Below, in pieces: positions 12,311 to 23,048 of a stretch of DNA of 64,000 nt. The position numbers and the translations under genes are program-made. The notes beneath the pieces were generated by a model. It was given only the letters and a program-made list of their open reading frames with translations, was not told where the DNA came from and did not search any database. Each line of letters opens with the position of its first letter. The stretch's first letter is position 1. The DNA comes from Antrodiella citrinella (lineage: Eukaryota; Basidiomycota; Agaricomycetes; Polyporales; Steccherinaceae): assembly GCA_004802725.1 (NCBI GenBank), contig SGPM01000058.1, forward strand, positions 1 to 64,000, read 5' to 3'.

Positions 12311-12792
12311 GAAGGACAGACTAGGACAACGTACTTTGGTACTAAATCCGTCTTCTTAGGAGGCATCTATAGAAACGGCGGGTCGGTAGCCTCGTGGTGG
12401 GGGAGGTAACAGGTGAGCGAGCTACGGTGACTGCGGGTTTTTAAGGCTCAGAAGTGCTCCGACTAGGCTCGTATTCTCACGCGCAATGATTGTCTTGAGC
12501 ATATGATCACCAGCGAGACACAATGTCCTAGATTGTGGCATCAAGGGGGTGATTAGAACTGCTTCAACTAGTATTGCGATGTTGTGGTTACCATGACAAG
12601 ACAATGGAAAATAACAACAAGTATGGGGATGATGATGGGGCATGGGAGGATTAATAATGGGAGTCCGTCGACGAGGACGGTCGGAACGATAGATAAATCA
12701 TATATTCGACTGTTTCTGGACTAGCAGAAACCTTGAAGTCCAGGTAACACGCGCACCGTCGACATATCAAGACAAGTAGACAGAAAATAATA
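12311..12792. other. No gene recognised
   Basis: Spacer between SRA copies 2 and 3; no coding signal seen on either strand. Confidence 0.4.
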
Positions 12793-13870
12793 TCATGCAT
12801 TTGACAGTATTGACTGATCAACTCGACCCTCCGCACTAGTACTGACGGGCGGTTCGCTCTTCTTCTTGAACTTCGGAAGAGCTCTAGACCTCGTTGTAGA
12901 CCACGGGTGTGTTTCCTGCACGGGAGGGACTGGTCGTCTGACAACCCCGGACAGCGAAAGTGTGAGCGCGGCATCGCCTCGATCAGCGTGCCGAACGAGA
13001 CTTGGTGTGTCGCTATACTTTGGAATCGGTTTCCGGCAGTCGATACGCTATATTGAACCACATCATGATACACAATGTTCATTGGTTGATTTCCTGTCTC
13101 GGAGAGCCAAAACTCGAGTCACCTTAAGCCTGAACATGCACATCCTGAAACCGGATTTCCCTTGCCGTCTACGAAGCTGATAGGACAATCAGTACTATGT
13201 TGTTCTCCCAAAGCAAAATCACAGACACTAGAAACCTCGTAGAGACCGTCCTAATCAAGCCTGTATGCGAGGTGAGCACTACAGGTCGCCCTCATTATTC
13301 TGATCAGGACGAAACCTCACCCTGATGCTGGTCTATACCCACTGTCAAGGCGGGACCCTCGTCTCTCACAGGCGCATGGTTCCTTGAAGACGTCTTTGAA
13401 CGCATGATCAGCCAAACCGCCTGGTAATATAGAGGTATGTACATACATGAAGCACACGATTGCTCCAGCGGTTTGGCGATTGGTCTCGGATCTGACGTCT
13501 CGCCTTAGCAAGACCGAGTAAGACATAAGTCGGGGCATAACGACTAGATACATACATCATCGCGTCCACCAGTACCCACAAAGGTCCTGCAGCCATTGAC
13601 AGTAGAATACCAGTTCCCAAGGCAGACTACGAACATACTTACATAATGTCCCCCTGTTCGTTGTCGTCTTCGTATGCACCGACCAGCGTGACACTCTCCG
13701 CGCCCTCCTTTACCGTCCCGGAAACACCTCCCCGTTTCCTACGGTGTATGCCAGATTGAAACATTTCGTCCCTAGAAGATGTGAGATTAGTCAGACTAGG
13801 AATATTTACGAATATGTGCACGAACGCACCAAGACTCCCACGTCGAACCCACGGGCCAGCGTAGGAAGCC
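12793..13870 (-). pseudogene. Decayed SRA-YDG gene, array copy 3, with basic tail
   Basis: Minus-strand SRA segments: a diverged first exon near 13845, GTVKEGAESVTLVGAYEDDNEQGDI, FVGTGGRDD, RRQIRDQSPN, NHAPVR and DGLYEV then GKSGFRMC. The YRYDG core reads Leu-Asp-stop-Asp-Gly because of an in-frame TAG, and the PVRVIRG strand is degraded to PVRDEGP. A following segment down to a stop at 12793-12795 encodes a Pro/Lys-rich tail (KFKKKSEPPVSTS). It is homologous to copies 1 and 2 and more diverged. The nonsense codon and lost strand make it a likely pseudogene. Confidence 0.65.
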
Positions 13871-14205
13871 TGAGAGCCTCCTAAGTATGTAAGGAGAGGC
13901 GATGCGATGGACCAACGTACCGACGAATTGCTGCGTGGTATGAAGAGAGAGAAGAGAACAGTGTAAGGCTATATGCTTCTACGGACAGTAAAAGTCCATT
14001 GTCTGTTTCACAGGAGACGGTCTTTCGGTTTAAGTTGAAAGTCGAACGATTGTCACGAGAAGACATTGTCAACAGGCGCTACTACGCTTTTGTCCACTTG
14101 ACGCCGGATACGGTGCAGTGTTCGATGGCGCAGGACAACAAAGCCAAACAGTCATGACAACGACGCGCGTCCAATCTCAAACTTGAACTACAACATATCG
14201 CAACA
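13871..14205. other. Intergenic region upstream of F-box gene
   Basis: Separates the SRA array (minus) from an F-box gene (plus), so it should contain two divergent promoters. No specific motif was recognised. Confidence 0.4.
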
Positions 14206-15553
14206 ATGACCTCTTCTCTGAATGTGTCTTTTGTGATCCCTGAAGATCTCGTCCACTACATTTTCAGCCACAGTGGCGATTTATCTAACATCAAATGCTG
14301 CTCTCTCGTCTGTCGTGCATGGCAACGGATTGCCAGAACACGCATCTTTGCCTCCATCGAGATCGTCATCGACGATCCCACACGCGATCTCAAAGCATTT
14401 AACACCTTCTTGAAGTCTCAACCATCTGTGGCTTCGTGCGTACTATGCGTGCACATTATCTCACTGGCAGGGCTTATGTTTGGTCAAGATTCCCCTGCGC
14501 TAGGGAATGGCACGGAATGCTTACCGCAATTGTCGACCGTCCTTCGTAGGATGGAACGCTTACGCAGCTTGTATCTGGACACGATACATCTCCCTCCATG
14601 GCCAGCACACCTTCCACTCCCATCCCCCGTACGAGCTCTAGACAAGCTGTCGGTCCTGAGCCCCATGATGGCTCGGCACGATGTCAATCCATGGGAGCCG
14701 ATTACTTGTCTTCTGAACATGTTCACGTCCGTCCGTACGCTTTCTATGACCACAGAGAAAGAGCGCTTTCTCAGCCCGCTACTTCCCAACTCACCCGTCG
14801 TTCATTCGTCGCTTATCCGAATCACTTCACTCGAGCTCGGGCTTCCTACGTTGGACGAGATCCATCTTCTCATACAATCTATTCCAATGGACCATCTCGA
14901 GGAACTGCGCCTGAGGAAAGTGAAGTATGAGGGCGATCAAAATGCCGATGTATTTGGCCAGTGCGAGCGTTGTATTCAGGCTGCAACAAATATTACGACC
15001 CTGCTTCTCGAAATGCCAAATGGTACGTTACACGTACGGTGACGTGATTGAAATCTGTATTCAATCTGACAAATCGTCCACAGCAAATCCCGGTACTATT
15101 CAGCGTAGCCTCTCATTGCATTCCTGCAATAAACTAGAGAACGTGGAGCTCACATTTATCTGCAATTTCACCCCCACTTCACCATCAGTAGACATCATCC
15201 CAGTCAACAACAACTGGCGTAACATGGTATCAATTCTGAGAACGCTCCGTCGCTCTTGCCCCCTCTCTCGTCTTCGGCTCACGGCAAAGATTCCACTCAG
15301 CCCTTACCTCCTCTTCTACGTCAGCCAGAGACTCGGACAACGCCTGAATCCAGACGTCGTGGATTGGGATGCGCTGGAGAGGGCGCTGGAGCCGCTGAGT
15401 GCACTGAGGAAGGTGGAAGTGGTGCTTTATTGGGGTGAGGTCGGTAATCCGAGAGAAGAAGCTGACAAGGCCTGGCGGACAATGTTCAAGACCGGCATAG
15501 AACGACTGCGGGCAGGACGTCCGTATACTGTCGAGTTGCTGGGGACAGTCTGA
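14206..15553 (+). CDS. F-box domain protein, 428 aa
   Basis: Two exons, 14206-15022 and 15084-15553, with a 61-nt GT..AG intron; the join yields one frame to a TGA. The F-box is at the very N-terminus, about residues 10-52: VIPEDLVHYIFSHSGDL, KCCSLVCRAWQRIARTRIF. The remainder is leucine-rich with a repeat-like pattern (SLELGLPTLDEIHLLIQS) and ends in a CxxVELLGTV-type strand. Family role: Skp1-binding adaptor of an SCF ubiquitin ligase with an unknown target. It shares only the fold with the other F-box genes here. No damage was seen. Confidence 0.85.
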
Positions 15554-16225
15554 GTGTGAAGTGCCCCCCCTCTTCGCACGCCAATGTTCACTGATTTCTT
15601 GAAATCACATTTCAGCGAAGGAAGGAAGGAATGTTTCGGTAAGAGTGAATTCACGCCGCCAGCGTACGCTGAAGCTATGTCTGCGGTGGCATTGCGCTAG
15701 CGCTCATAGTCTCCAAATGATGTCACACAGTCTCTTCCTATGTAAATGGACTGGTGTTGGATAATATCAGAACTGCCCGAGAGACAATTGACTGTGAAAC
15801 TGAGATTCCGTACACTGCGAACAAGTATACATCAACAATAGGCAGGACACAATTATACCTATATAGCTATTTTTCGGCCCCAAACGAAGGTCCCCACGTC
15901 GCACGAAGCATGTCAGTATGGCACCTCAAGAACCCACTCGACTGCTTCCCATGCTTTTACCGCGGAACGTCTTTTCCTCGGCTTCGTAATTATGGACCAA
16001 CACGTGTGCAGCAAACATTGTAACTCAACGAACAAATAGCGCGAACAATATTGTTCATATCTCTTCGATGTCATGTCTAAGACTACTGTAGTATAGATTC
16101 ATTACCGCTATGGAACAAGTAGTCGTCTTTCGACAACTCTTGCCTTCGCATCATTATGTAGTGAGACTCAAAGTCATAAATATCGAAGGAGGGGTGCGGC
16201 TGTGCAAAATTCTGCATCGAAGCAG
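15554..16225. other. Spacer with F-box fragment
   Basis: About 0.67 kb between the F-box gene and MFS copy B. Apart from the short F-box relic listed separately, no feature was recognised. Confidence 0.4.
15887..15990 (+). pseudogene. Short relic of an F-box gene
   Basis: About 35 residues (RSMSVWHLKNPLDCFPCF, RGTSFPRL) match a segment of the F-box protein at 349-1888 (RSLPVRHLKVKNALDYFPSF, RGTVFPRL), and the nucleotides are also clearly related. No F-box or gene ends remain. It shows that a paralogue of that gene once stood beside duplication copy B. Confidence 0.7.
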
Positions 16226-18198
16226 TTACCGAGCCAAAGAGCTCCTCGCCCTCATCTGTTCACCATTGAAATAGAGCCAAATGGGGAAAGGGACACCGAG
16301 GACGATAGCGAGGCCAGCGAGCAGCGAGTTCGCGCCGCCGTACCCAAGCTTGGTCAACATCTGTTCCCCGAAAAGGGGGAACCCGAAGCCGAACAGTGAA
16401 CGGAATACCTAGGAAGACATGTCAACGTTACGGTGATTTCTTTTCGTGAACAAGAGTCGAACTTACAGCTGCTGTGGCTAGCGCGCTGGCTGCGTAGGTG
16501 AAAGTATCAACGAGGTATAGCTGGATTGGTATACTACGGTTCCTGATCAAAAAGTAGTACCGCTTAGAACGTGCAGAATGAGAACTCACAAGGTACCGAA
16601 AACTCCGAAGCCGTAGATTGCAGTCCCGATAATAGGCATCATCCAATGCAAATGCGCTTGTGCGGACCAACCGTACCAGCTGACGCCCTCATTCAGTCTG
16701 AGATTCACTATCGCGGCATGAGGAGAATGCTTACAAAAGTCCGATGGGCACGATAAATGAGCAGACGATAAGGCTCGGAAGACGAAACTCAGGTCTGCCC
16801 TTGCCACCATTATTTGCGGACATCTACAAACAGAACAAGGGCGATCAGTGTCGAATAGATGAAGGTAGGTATAGCATTTACCTTGGCGTACAAACGATGT
16901 GCAACCGGTCCACCTACGAAAGTCGAGCAAACAAACCCAAGTCCTAGCCCAATGTATGTCAGACCAGATGCGCCAGGCCCGAAGTGGTACACGTCCGAAT
17001 AAAGTGCGGGGAACGTAGAAAACATAATGTAGCAAATGCCGTATTGCCTGCGTGAAAACTGTCAGCATTGAGTCAAATAGAGAGAAAAGCACATCAACGT
17101 ACAGGCCCATGTAGAGACTGAGCAAGAAACAAATCGAACTCCTTGTGAATAAGATGACAGGCCGCTTCAAGTTGACCCAGATAAGCCCCCACTCGCCCCC
17201 AGCACCAGCGACCAGCCCATCCCTCATCACACCCCCCTTCTCCTCATCAACCCCACCAGCCTTGGCAATCCCGGCCTGAATCACAGGAGCGTACGTCTCC
17301 CTCAAAACAGGGACGCCAACGATGGAAGCAGCAGCAGACAAACACCCAATGATGACGAAGATCCAGCGGTACCCGACGGTCTGTGCGACGTACCCAGCGA
17401 TAATGGGGCCAATGCCAGGGCCGAGGAGCGGGCCAAGGGTGTAGATCGCCATGGCGGAACCGCGGTCTTCTGGGGAGAAGAGGTCGGAGATGACGCTGCC
17501 ACCGATGGTGACTGGCGCGCTGCCGACAAATCCAGCTGTGGAACGATGAGTGAGAGACTTGCGGTTCAGTGTGACAGGAGTATTCTTACCCAGGACGCGC
17601 ATGCCGATCAAGGCTCCTGTGGTTGGTACGAACCCACAAGCCGTGTTGAATGCCAGTGATAGGAGATTGGCGATATGGAGGATCTTCCAACAAGTATTGT
17701 GAGGTATACAGCGAGAAGGGAGGGAACCAAGTACATACCCATTTGCGTCCGTAGATCTCAGACAGCGGTCCAAAAATGAGCGGACCAAAAGCAAACGTGA
17801 GCAAGAAGATGCTCAGAGTCAATGCGACGACGGTCGGGCTGGTGATGTCAAACCGCTCTGCTATCTCCGGTAAAGCGGGAGCCATCATAGAGCTCGCAAG
17901 GGGCGGAATGAGAGTATAGAAAGATATCTGTTGGAACGATGTCTGGTTGGTGAATGGTACTTCCAGCGACGGGAAAGGCTTCTTACCACGAAAGTCGTCG
18001 TCCATTTCTGGCCCGACGTCCAGTTTCGAGGGTTACGCGTGTCTGTGACCCAGGTGTCGTCCATAGCTGAACCTGCTGGTGACTTGATCTGGATTTTGTA
18101 TCAGCGATATGGAGGACAAGGAAGGGTTAGATACTGACCTCGGTTTTCGTGATGTCCGTCAAAGAAAGATCGGATTCGCGCACCTCAAGGGAAGGCAT
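16226..18198 (-). CDS. MFS transporter, DHA1 (drug:H+ antiporter-1) type, 498 aa, copy B
   Basis: Ten exons (minus): 18198-18139, 18088-17987, 17942-17739, 17683-17590, 17535-17103, 17047-16882, 16823-16735, 16679-16590, 16542-16467, 16408-16226. All introns are GT..AG, 44-58 nt, and the product is continuous. Hallmarks: a polar N-terminus, PPLASSMMAPALPEIAERF in the first membrane helix, the motif A-like GPLSEIYGRKW after helix 2, VTIGGSVISDLFSPEDRGSAM, a long central loop, NNGGKGRPEFRLP, PIQLYLVDTFTYAASALA and a FGFGFPLFGEQM end. These fit fungal DHA1 plasma-membrane antiporters with about 12 helices. The substrate is unknown. It lies just downstream of, and on the same strand as, phytase copy B; the duplicated pairing could mean shared function, but that is inference. 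Confidence 0.93.
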
Positions 18199-18776
18199 AG
18201 CAGGCTGAGTGCTGGAGACTTTCTTCAACACCTGCTACGAGTTGAGAAGAGTAAACAAGAGGACTGTTGGATGTTTGGGCCACGGCGCGACGCCTCCCAT
18301 TATATAGATCCTCGACATGGTGCCAGTAGATCCTCCGCGCAGACGTACGTACGTACGCTAACCGGCACTATGAACGCGCTTTCCATGACCGTTGCGACAC
18401 ACGGTTAACCTACTGAGACCACCTAGATACGCGAAACTGAGTTCAAGACTTCGACGCAGTGTTCAACCCTAATCTTATCCGGTCTTGAGCATCTAATCTT
18501 CGAGTTCTTCGAAAGATGCTGCTTGATGATTGGCTTGAACGAGTCGTCCGAACGGCTGACCGTGCGCGTCGGATGCGGTGTAGTAAGATGTTTCCCGTAA
18601 ACAGTATCTTAGCACTTTCCACGTTGTCCAACCAATTTCCAACAGCGCTACCGCAAGACATTTGAAGGCACAGCTGCATATGCCGAACAGCGACGTCGAT
18701 ATCAATCCCGAGCAAGGCGGAAAAATATCTAGCATGTCATTATCATACCGTCAGCGAAGGTATATGTACAGCTCAT
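18199..18776. other. Spacer between phytase and MFS, copy B
   Basis: Carries the transporter's upstream region and the phytase 3' end. A four-fold 'acgt' run (about 18345-18358) is the only simple repeat noticed. No gene seen. Confidence 0.45.
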
Positions 18777-20496
18777 CTAAGCAAAACACTTCTCAAAATC
18801 TCCGTTTCCATTATTCCTCGCATACGCCTGGCTCTTCACGAACGCGTTCACCGTGCAGACACCATTCTTGTCGCCGCCACAGAACTCCAGTGGTTGCACC
18901 TGTTGGTTCACCAAGATCCTCACGCTGGGCGTACTTCCGCACTTCAGCCTCTCCACGACCATGCGTCCGGAGAACGGTACCAGGCTCGACGCGCGCCAGT
19001 TGCGCGTCGGTGACGGTTTCGTTGGGTCTGGCGGTGTCGCCTGGCGGAACAGACCCATGGCAGAGTAGATGGCGATCATCTGGTTGTCGTGCGTGAAGTC
19101 AGCGTAGATGGTGCGATTCAGTGGGAACGTCGTTGGGTCAGAGTCGAGTGTATGGTTGGTCTGCGTCTCGTCCTGGACAGGGGAGTTGGTGAGACGTGCA
19201 AGAAGCTCGTTGACGTAGCCTACGCCCTGAACGGGCCCTAGTGCTTGTCCGTACCTAACGCTACGGTAAGTCTACTTGCAACCAGACAGCCATAGAGGAC
19301 ATACCCTGTACCATAATACTTGTCGAGGTCGCCACCGTACGCGAATCCAGGGAATGCACCTGGCATTGGCGCGAAGAGGTCGCAGAACGGGCTTCTCTGC
19401 TCCTTAAACACCGTCTCAAAGGGACACATGCTAATCAGACTTGAGGTGTCCGTATCCGTCAGATTCGCGTCGGGAGCTCCCTCGTTCAGAAGCAGCGTAA
19501 TAGGGGGAGCGAATGTCGACTGCCAAAGATTCGTTTGTGGATCAGACGAGCCGGCGTCGGGACACATGTTGTCGTCCAGGGTATCGTTGAGCTGTAGAAA
19601 AGGTCAAAGACGGTTACAATCTCATTTGCACTGACGTACGCTTTCATCCAGGATGACGGAAAGCTTCGGGTTGTACTTGTGGAAAGACGCAGCAGAGAAA
19701 CCTGGGTCTGTTAGCAATGGTACGGTGCATGGAACGCTGTGACACACCTTGGGTCCAGTTCATCGCCGAGACAATCACCCGTTCACTCCCTGAAGCCCGC
19801 ACAAATGGAATGTTTTCCTCTGTGATGAGATGGGTATATCGTTGGAAGGCTTCGATTCCAGCATCGTAGGACCTGATCTGGGGTTAAACAACAGGCAGCA
19901 AGTCGGCAAGCGTCACGTACTGTGCCGCACCAAATGGTACCAGATCATTCGACCCCAGATCGTCCGTGAAGTTACGCAAGAAATCTAATTGTGGGTCGGT
20001 ATAGTGTCTGACGGCAAGAAGCTTGGCCAAGGCGGCCTTAATGTTTGTGTTGGCTCCAGTCGTAGGGAACCGTGCGCCATGCCGTTGAAGCTTCAACAAA
20101 AGTTCAACCTCTCGGCTTCCGTTGAGTAACAGCAATCGTCACGTACAATGTTGACCTGGGTTATACCATTCAGCGACACTATAATCCGTAGAGGGAAGGA
20201 GACACACCTGATCAATCTCACACCCTCCAGGTACGTCTCTGTACTCGTCCAGTGGGAAGTAGGGAGAATACTCAGACCAATCCAGTTGGATTTCTTTCGG
20301 TACATTGAGTGTAGGCGTGATGGGCTTGACTGCATTCATAGATGCACCAAACGCCGAGTAGACGAGGGCGACCAGGATCGAGAGGAGAAGAAGGGCCATG
20401 AGAAGCTTGGTCCGAGGTGAAAAGTGTCTTCGTGCTGCCTTGCGAGTAGACAATCCCGAGAGAAAACCGCGCTGCTGTGTCTTCAGAGGTGTCCAT
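18777..20496 (-). CDS. Histidine acid phytase-type phosphatase, copy B, altered start
   Basis: Same exon plan as copy A: 20496/20399-20208, 20155-20147, 20090-19921, 19872-19748, 19701-19640, 19591-19305, 19254-18777. The RHGARFPT and THDNQM active-site motifs are intact. The ATG equivalent to copy A's start (20496) is followed by a 5-nt deletion (after the codons for MDTSED), so translation from it runs out of frame and stops within 75 codons. The next in-frame ATG at 20399, equivalent to Met35 of copy A, opens directly into the hydrophobic stretch (MALLLLSILVALVYSAFGAS) and would give a 440-aa protein with a signal-peptide-like start. Alternatively it is a recent pseudogene. Confidence 0.8.
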
Positions 20497-21155
20497 TTTA
20501 TAGATTGAACGGCGTGGACGTCACCAGGTCGTTCAGGAGAATCAGTAATAGAACTAAGACAGAGAAAAGGGCGGGGTAGGCTAAGACAATCCGACGACAG
20601 TCCAAGAGTCGTAGCGAACAACGTGGACGTCGAGACGAGCGAATATGGAAGGACATGTGCAAAATTACAATGGTCACTGTTGGGCGCGAAAGCGCACGTT
20701 CATCGGGATGCTTGGAATCTCCGCTATACCACGTGGATAAAGCGTCCTGAATCTTGAGCCCAAAAGGGCAAAGCAGACGAGAATATGTACAAGACAGAAA
20801 AGTATGTAGAGAGTCCGAGCCAAGCTGCACACCGCCGGACATGTAGAGTGCAATCGACCGGCCGACACGACTTAATCTGGTAATACCGACGCCCGCCGCT
20901 GTTCGGCAATTCCCGCTGTGTCCGTCGGTTTCAGTGGAAGCGCAATAGCTGTTGAATATTATTTGGGTTCCCAATAGTTTCCTTGGCTGCGTTCAGGTTC
21001 CCGACGAATGTGCGATTGTAGCATGCCGATACTCCCTGTCTATTTCGATCTTATCTCTATTTGATTTGTATGTTTTTGCTCACGTTCTGTAGTCGTACGG
21101 TAATGCGTTTGCAGCAATGCGATCCCCGAGACTGTAAATCTTTGTGAGTTCAGCT
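20497..21155. other. Upstream of phytase copy B; no gene seen
   Basis: The first about 440 bp are duplicated from copy A; the rest is unique. An open frame in phase with the phytase body extends upstream to about 20621, but it has no support as an N-terminus. Confidence 0.4.
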
Positions 21156-22551
21156 CTACTTCTGCTGTTTCAAACGCCCTCGCGCGTGTAATAGGCGACC
21201 GTATATGATCGCGGACCAGTGTCCCTTCAGGAAACCTTTGAAAAAGTCTCGCGGGGGATGTATGTCGTTTACAACGAACACCTTGATGAAGATGTCGAGG
21301 ATCTGTCGAGACGGAGTGATCACGATATCATACCCGCGAGTGTGCCTGCTCGGGGGCTGCATGAAAATCCTTGATCGGACCCTCAGTTTTTCTGGCATGA
21401 AAAAGGTCATTGATGTCAGTGCCTGCGTGACGGCCCCACCACCAGCATCGACTAGCGGCCGGAATTCCTGCTCGAGTTCAGTCTTCCAGATTTCGTATGA
21501 GGCCGCCCCGGTTAAACCTACTTCACAAAGTCGTATAGATGGTCCAGCAGTGTCCATGACATCACGTACGCGCGCAAAATCGGCAGGTGGACTCAGATTT
21601 TCTCAGTGAAGATGAATTCATGAGATTGAAACTGGGCTTACAACACGAGACAACACGGCGCAGAGTTTTTCCCAGGACCAAGGGTTCATGAAGAATAGAT
21701 TTGCTGACTCGTATTCATAAATTTGAATCCAGCGATCGCTCCGCTCCGCAGTGGCGAGGACCTTGTAGTTCGAGCTGTCCTGGCAGTCCTACACCTGTCT
21801 CAGGGATATCACAGAGTATGATGCAGCTTTTGAATGTGTTCCCAAAGTTGGTGATCTTATTCCGGCGAGAGGGCTCCACAATCTGACCTTCTCCGTCGGA
21901 GAAGGCATACAGGATCCCGCTATAATACAGTAAGACGGATATCCCACATATAAGCAGTCGACAGAGGGCGTAGAACAGGAATGTGGTTTTGCCTGCATCG
22001 TATAACGAAATTGAATCGGACGAGATTGCGATGTGATGAAGAGAAGGCTGTTACTCACCGATCCCAGGCCGTCCCATGACCTGATGGTAACGGTACACCG
22101 TAACGAGGCCCTAGTGCCTTGACCATTGCTTCTCGTTTCTCAAAGCCTTTCATCATAGCGTCATATGCCTCCAGGTATTCATTGCGTACGAGCATGAAGC
22201 GTGATTGAGGCTCTGAGGGGACATAGTATTGGACTCTGGTCAAAAAACAGATATGAGCGGTGTCCACATGAACCTCGATCCGTCAAATCCCTTACTGCTT
22301 TCCTTGAGCCGCAATATCATTGTTGCTGATAGCCATTGGCTCCTCGTCCTCAAAGGTAAGGGGTTCGCGATCGCGTTCATGCTCCCACCAAGTATCACCT
22401 GGCGGAACGTCTACGGCGAGGGTGACGAATAGCTCTGGCTTCTGAGGCCCGTCCTGGAGAGTCCATGCTGCCGCAATGGCTCCAATTCGTTGCGGGAAAT
22501 CTTCCTTGTTTCGAGGTTGATGTCCTCAAACGTCGGTGTTGGAAGCATCAT
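21156..22551 (-). pseudogene. Crinkler-RHS-like P-loop gene, inverted copy A, broken
   Basis: Minus-strand segments in order: MMLPTPTFEDINL start, VPPGDTWWEHE, a YYVPSEPQSRF / SRFMLVRNEYLEAY block, the P-loop DAGKTTFLFYALCRLL, a LLYYSGILYAF..GEGQIVEPS region, CIILCDIPETG, PWSWEKLCAV, then GPSIRLCEVG and a 133-aa C-terminal frame ending at 21156. This order (P-loop NTPase, Trp-rich W..E..L element, GP..RLC) matches the fungal Crinkler-RHS-type class of Zhang and Aravind. A 1-nt deletion after the first about 18 codons, relative to copy B, shifts the frame, and further breaks follow GQLEL. It is described as a relic; no function is claimed. Confidence 0.7.
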
Positions 22552-23048
22552 CGTGTGTTATATGTGAATGTAATCTGTCGTGTAGAGGAGGAAAATATGA
22601 AGATCGCCGCGGTGATCAGAATCTAGACGGGAGTCAAGAGTCGGTGGTCGGTTTTGATATCCATTTCCCACGTAAAATTTAAAGCCAAGCATCGGGGCAC
22701 AGTGACATATGTCTATAGTTTGCTGAGATACAAGAGATTCGACGTATTGATGTCACAGACAAGGGGAAGGATAGAAAGACAAAATGAAGACATACATCCG
22801 GATCCAAAGATCAGGGAAACGAGAATCGAAGATGTAGCGCGTGGTACTACATACAAACAACAGGCGGATTGTACCAACAACAGAGGTTATTCTAAGGGGT
22901 GGGGAGTTACACAGTGGTTGAGGCGAGATCTTGTATTGTATGAAAATCATGTCTTGAAATAATGAGAGAGGAAAACAGTGTGTATGTCATGAGGGAACCA
23001 TGTCGTGGAAATGATAATCGTGCAGGAGTCCATGAACGAGAAGAGCGT
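22552..23048. other. No gene recognised
   Basis: About 0.5 kb between the P-loop relic and the ARB1 stop codon; contains the ARB1 3' region only. Confidence 0.45.

Larger units (their letters stand above)
16226..20937. repeat. Segmental duplication, copy B (MFS + phytase block)
   Basis: Partner of 4783-8985. It is longer because copy A has lost about 0.5 kb of the transporter. Identity is very high over the phytase exons 3-7 (few mismatches per kb by eye) and clearly lower over the transporter (roughly one difference in ten). Confidence 0.9.

Noticed and set aside
18341..18358. 'acgtacgtacgt' run as a possible regulatory element
   Set aside because: Simple short repeat absent from copy A at the same place; nothing ties it to a known regulator.
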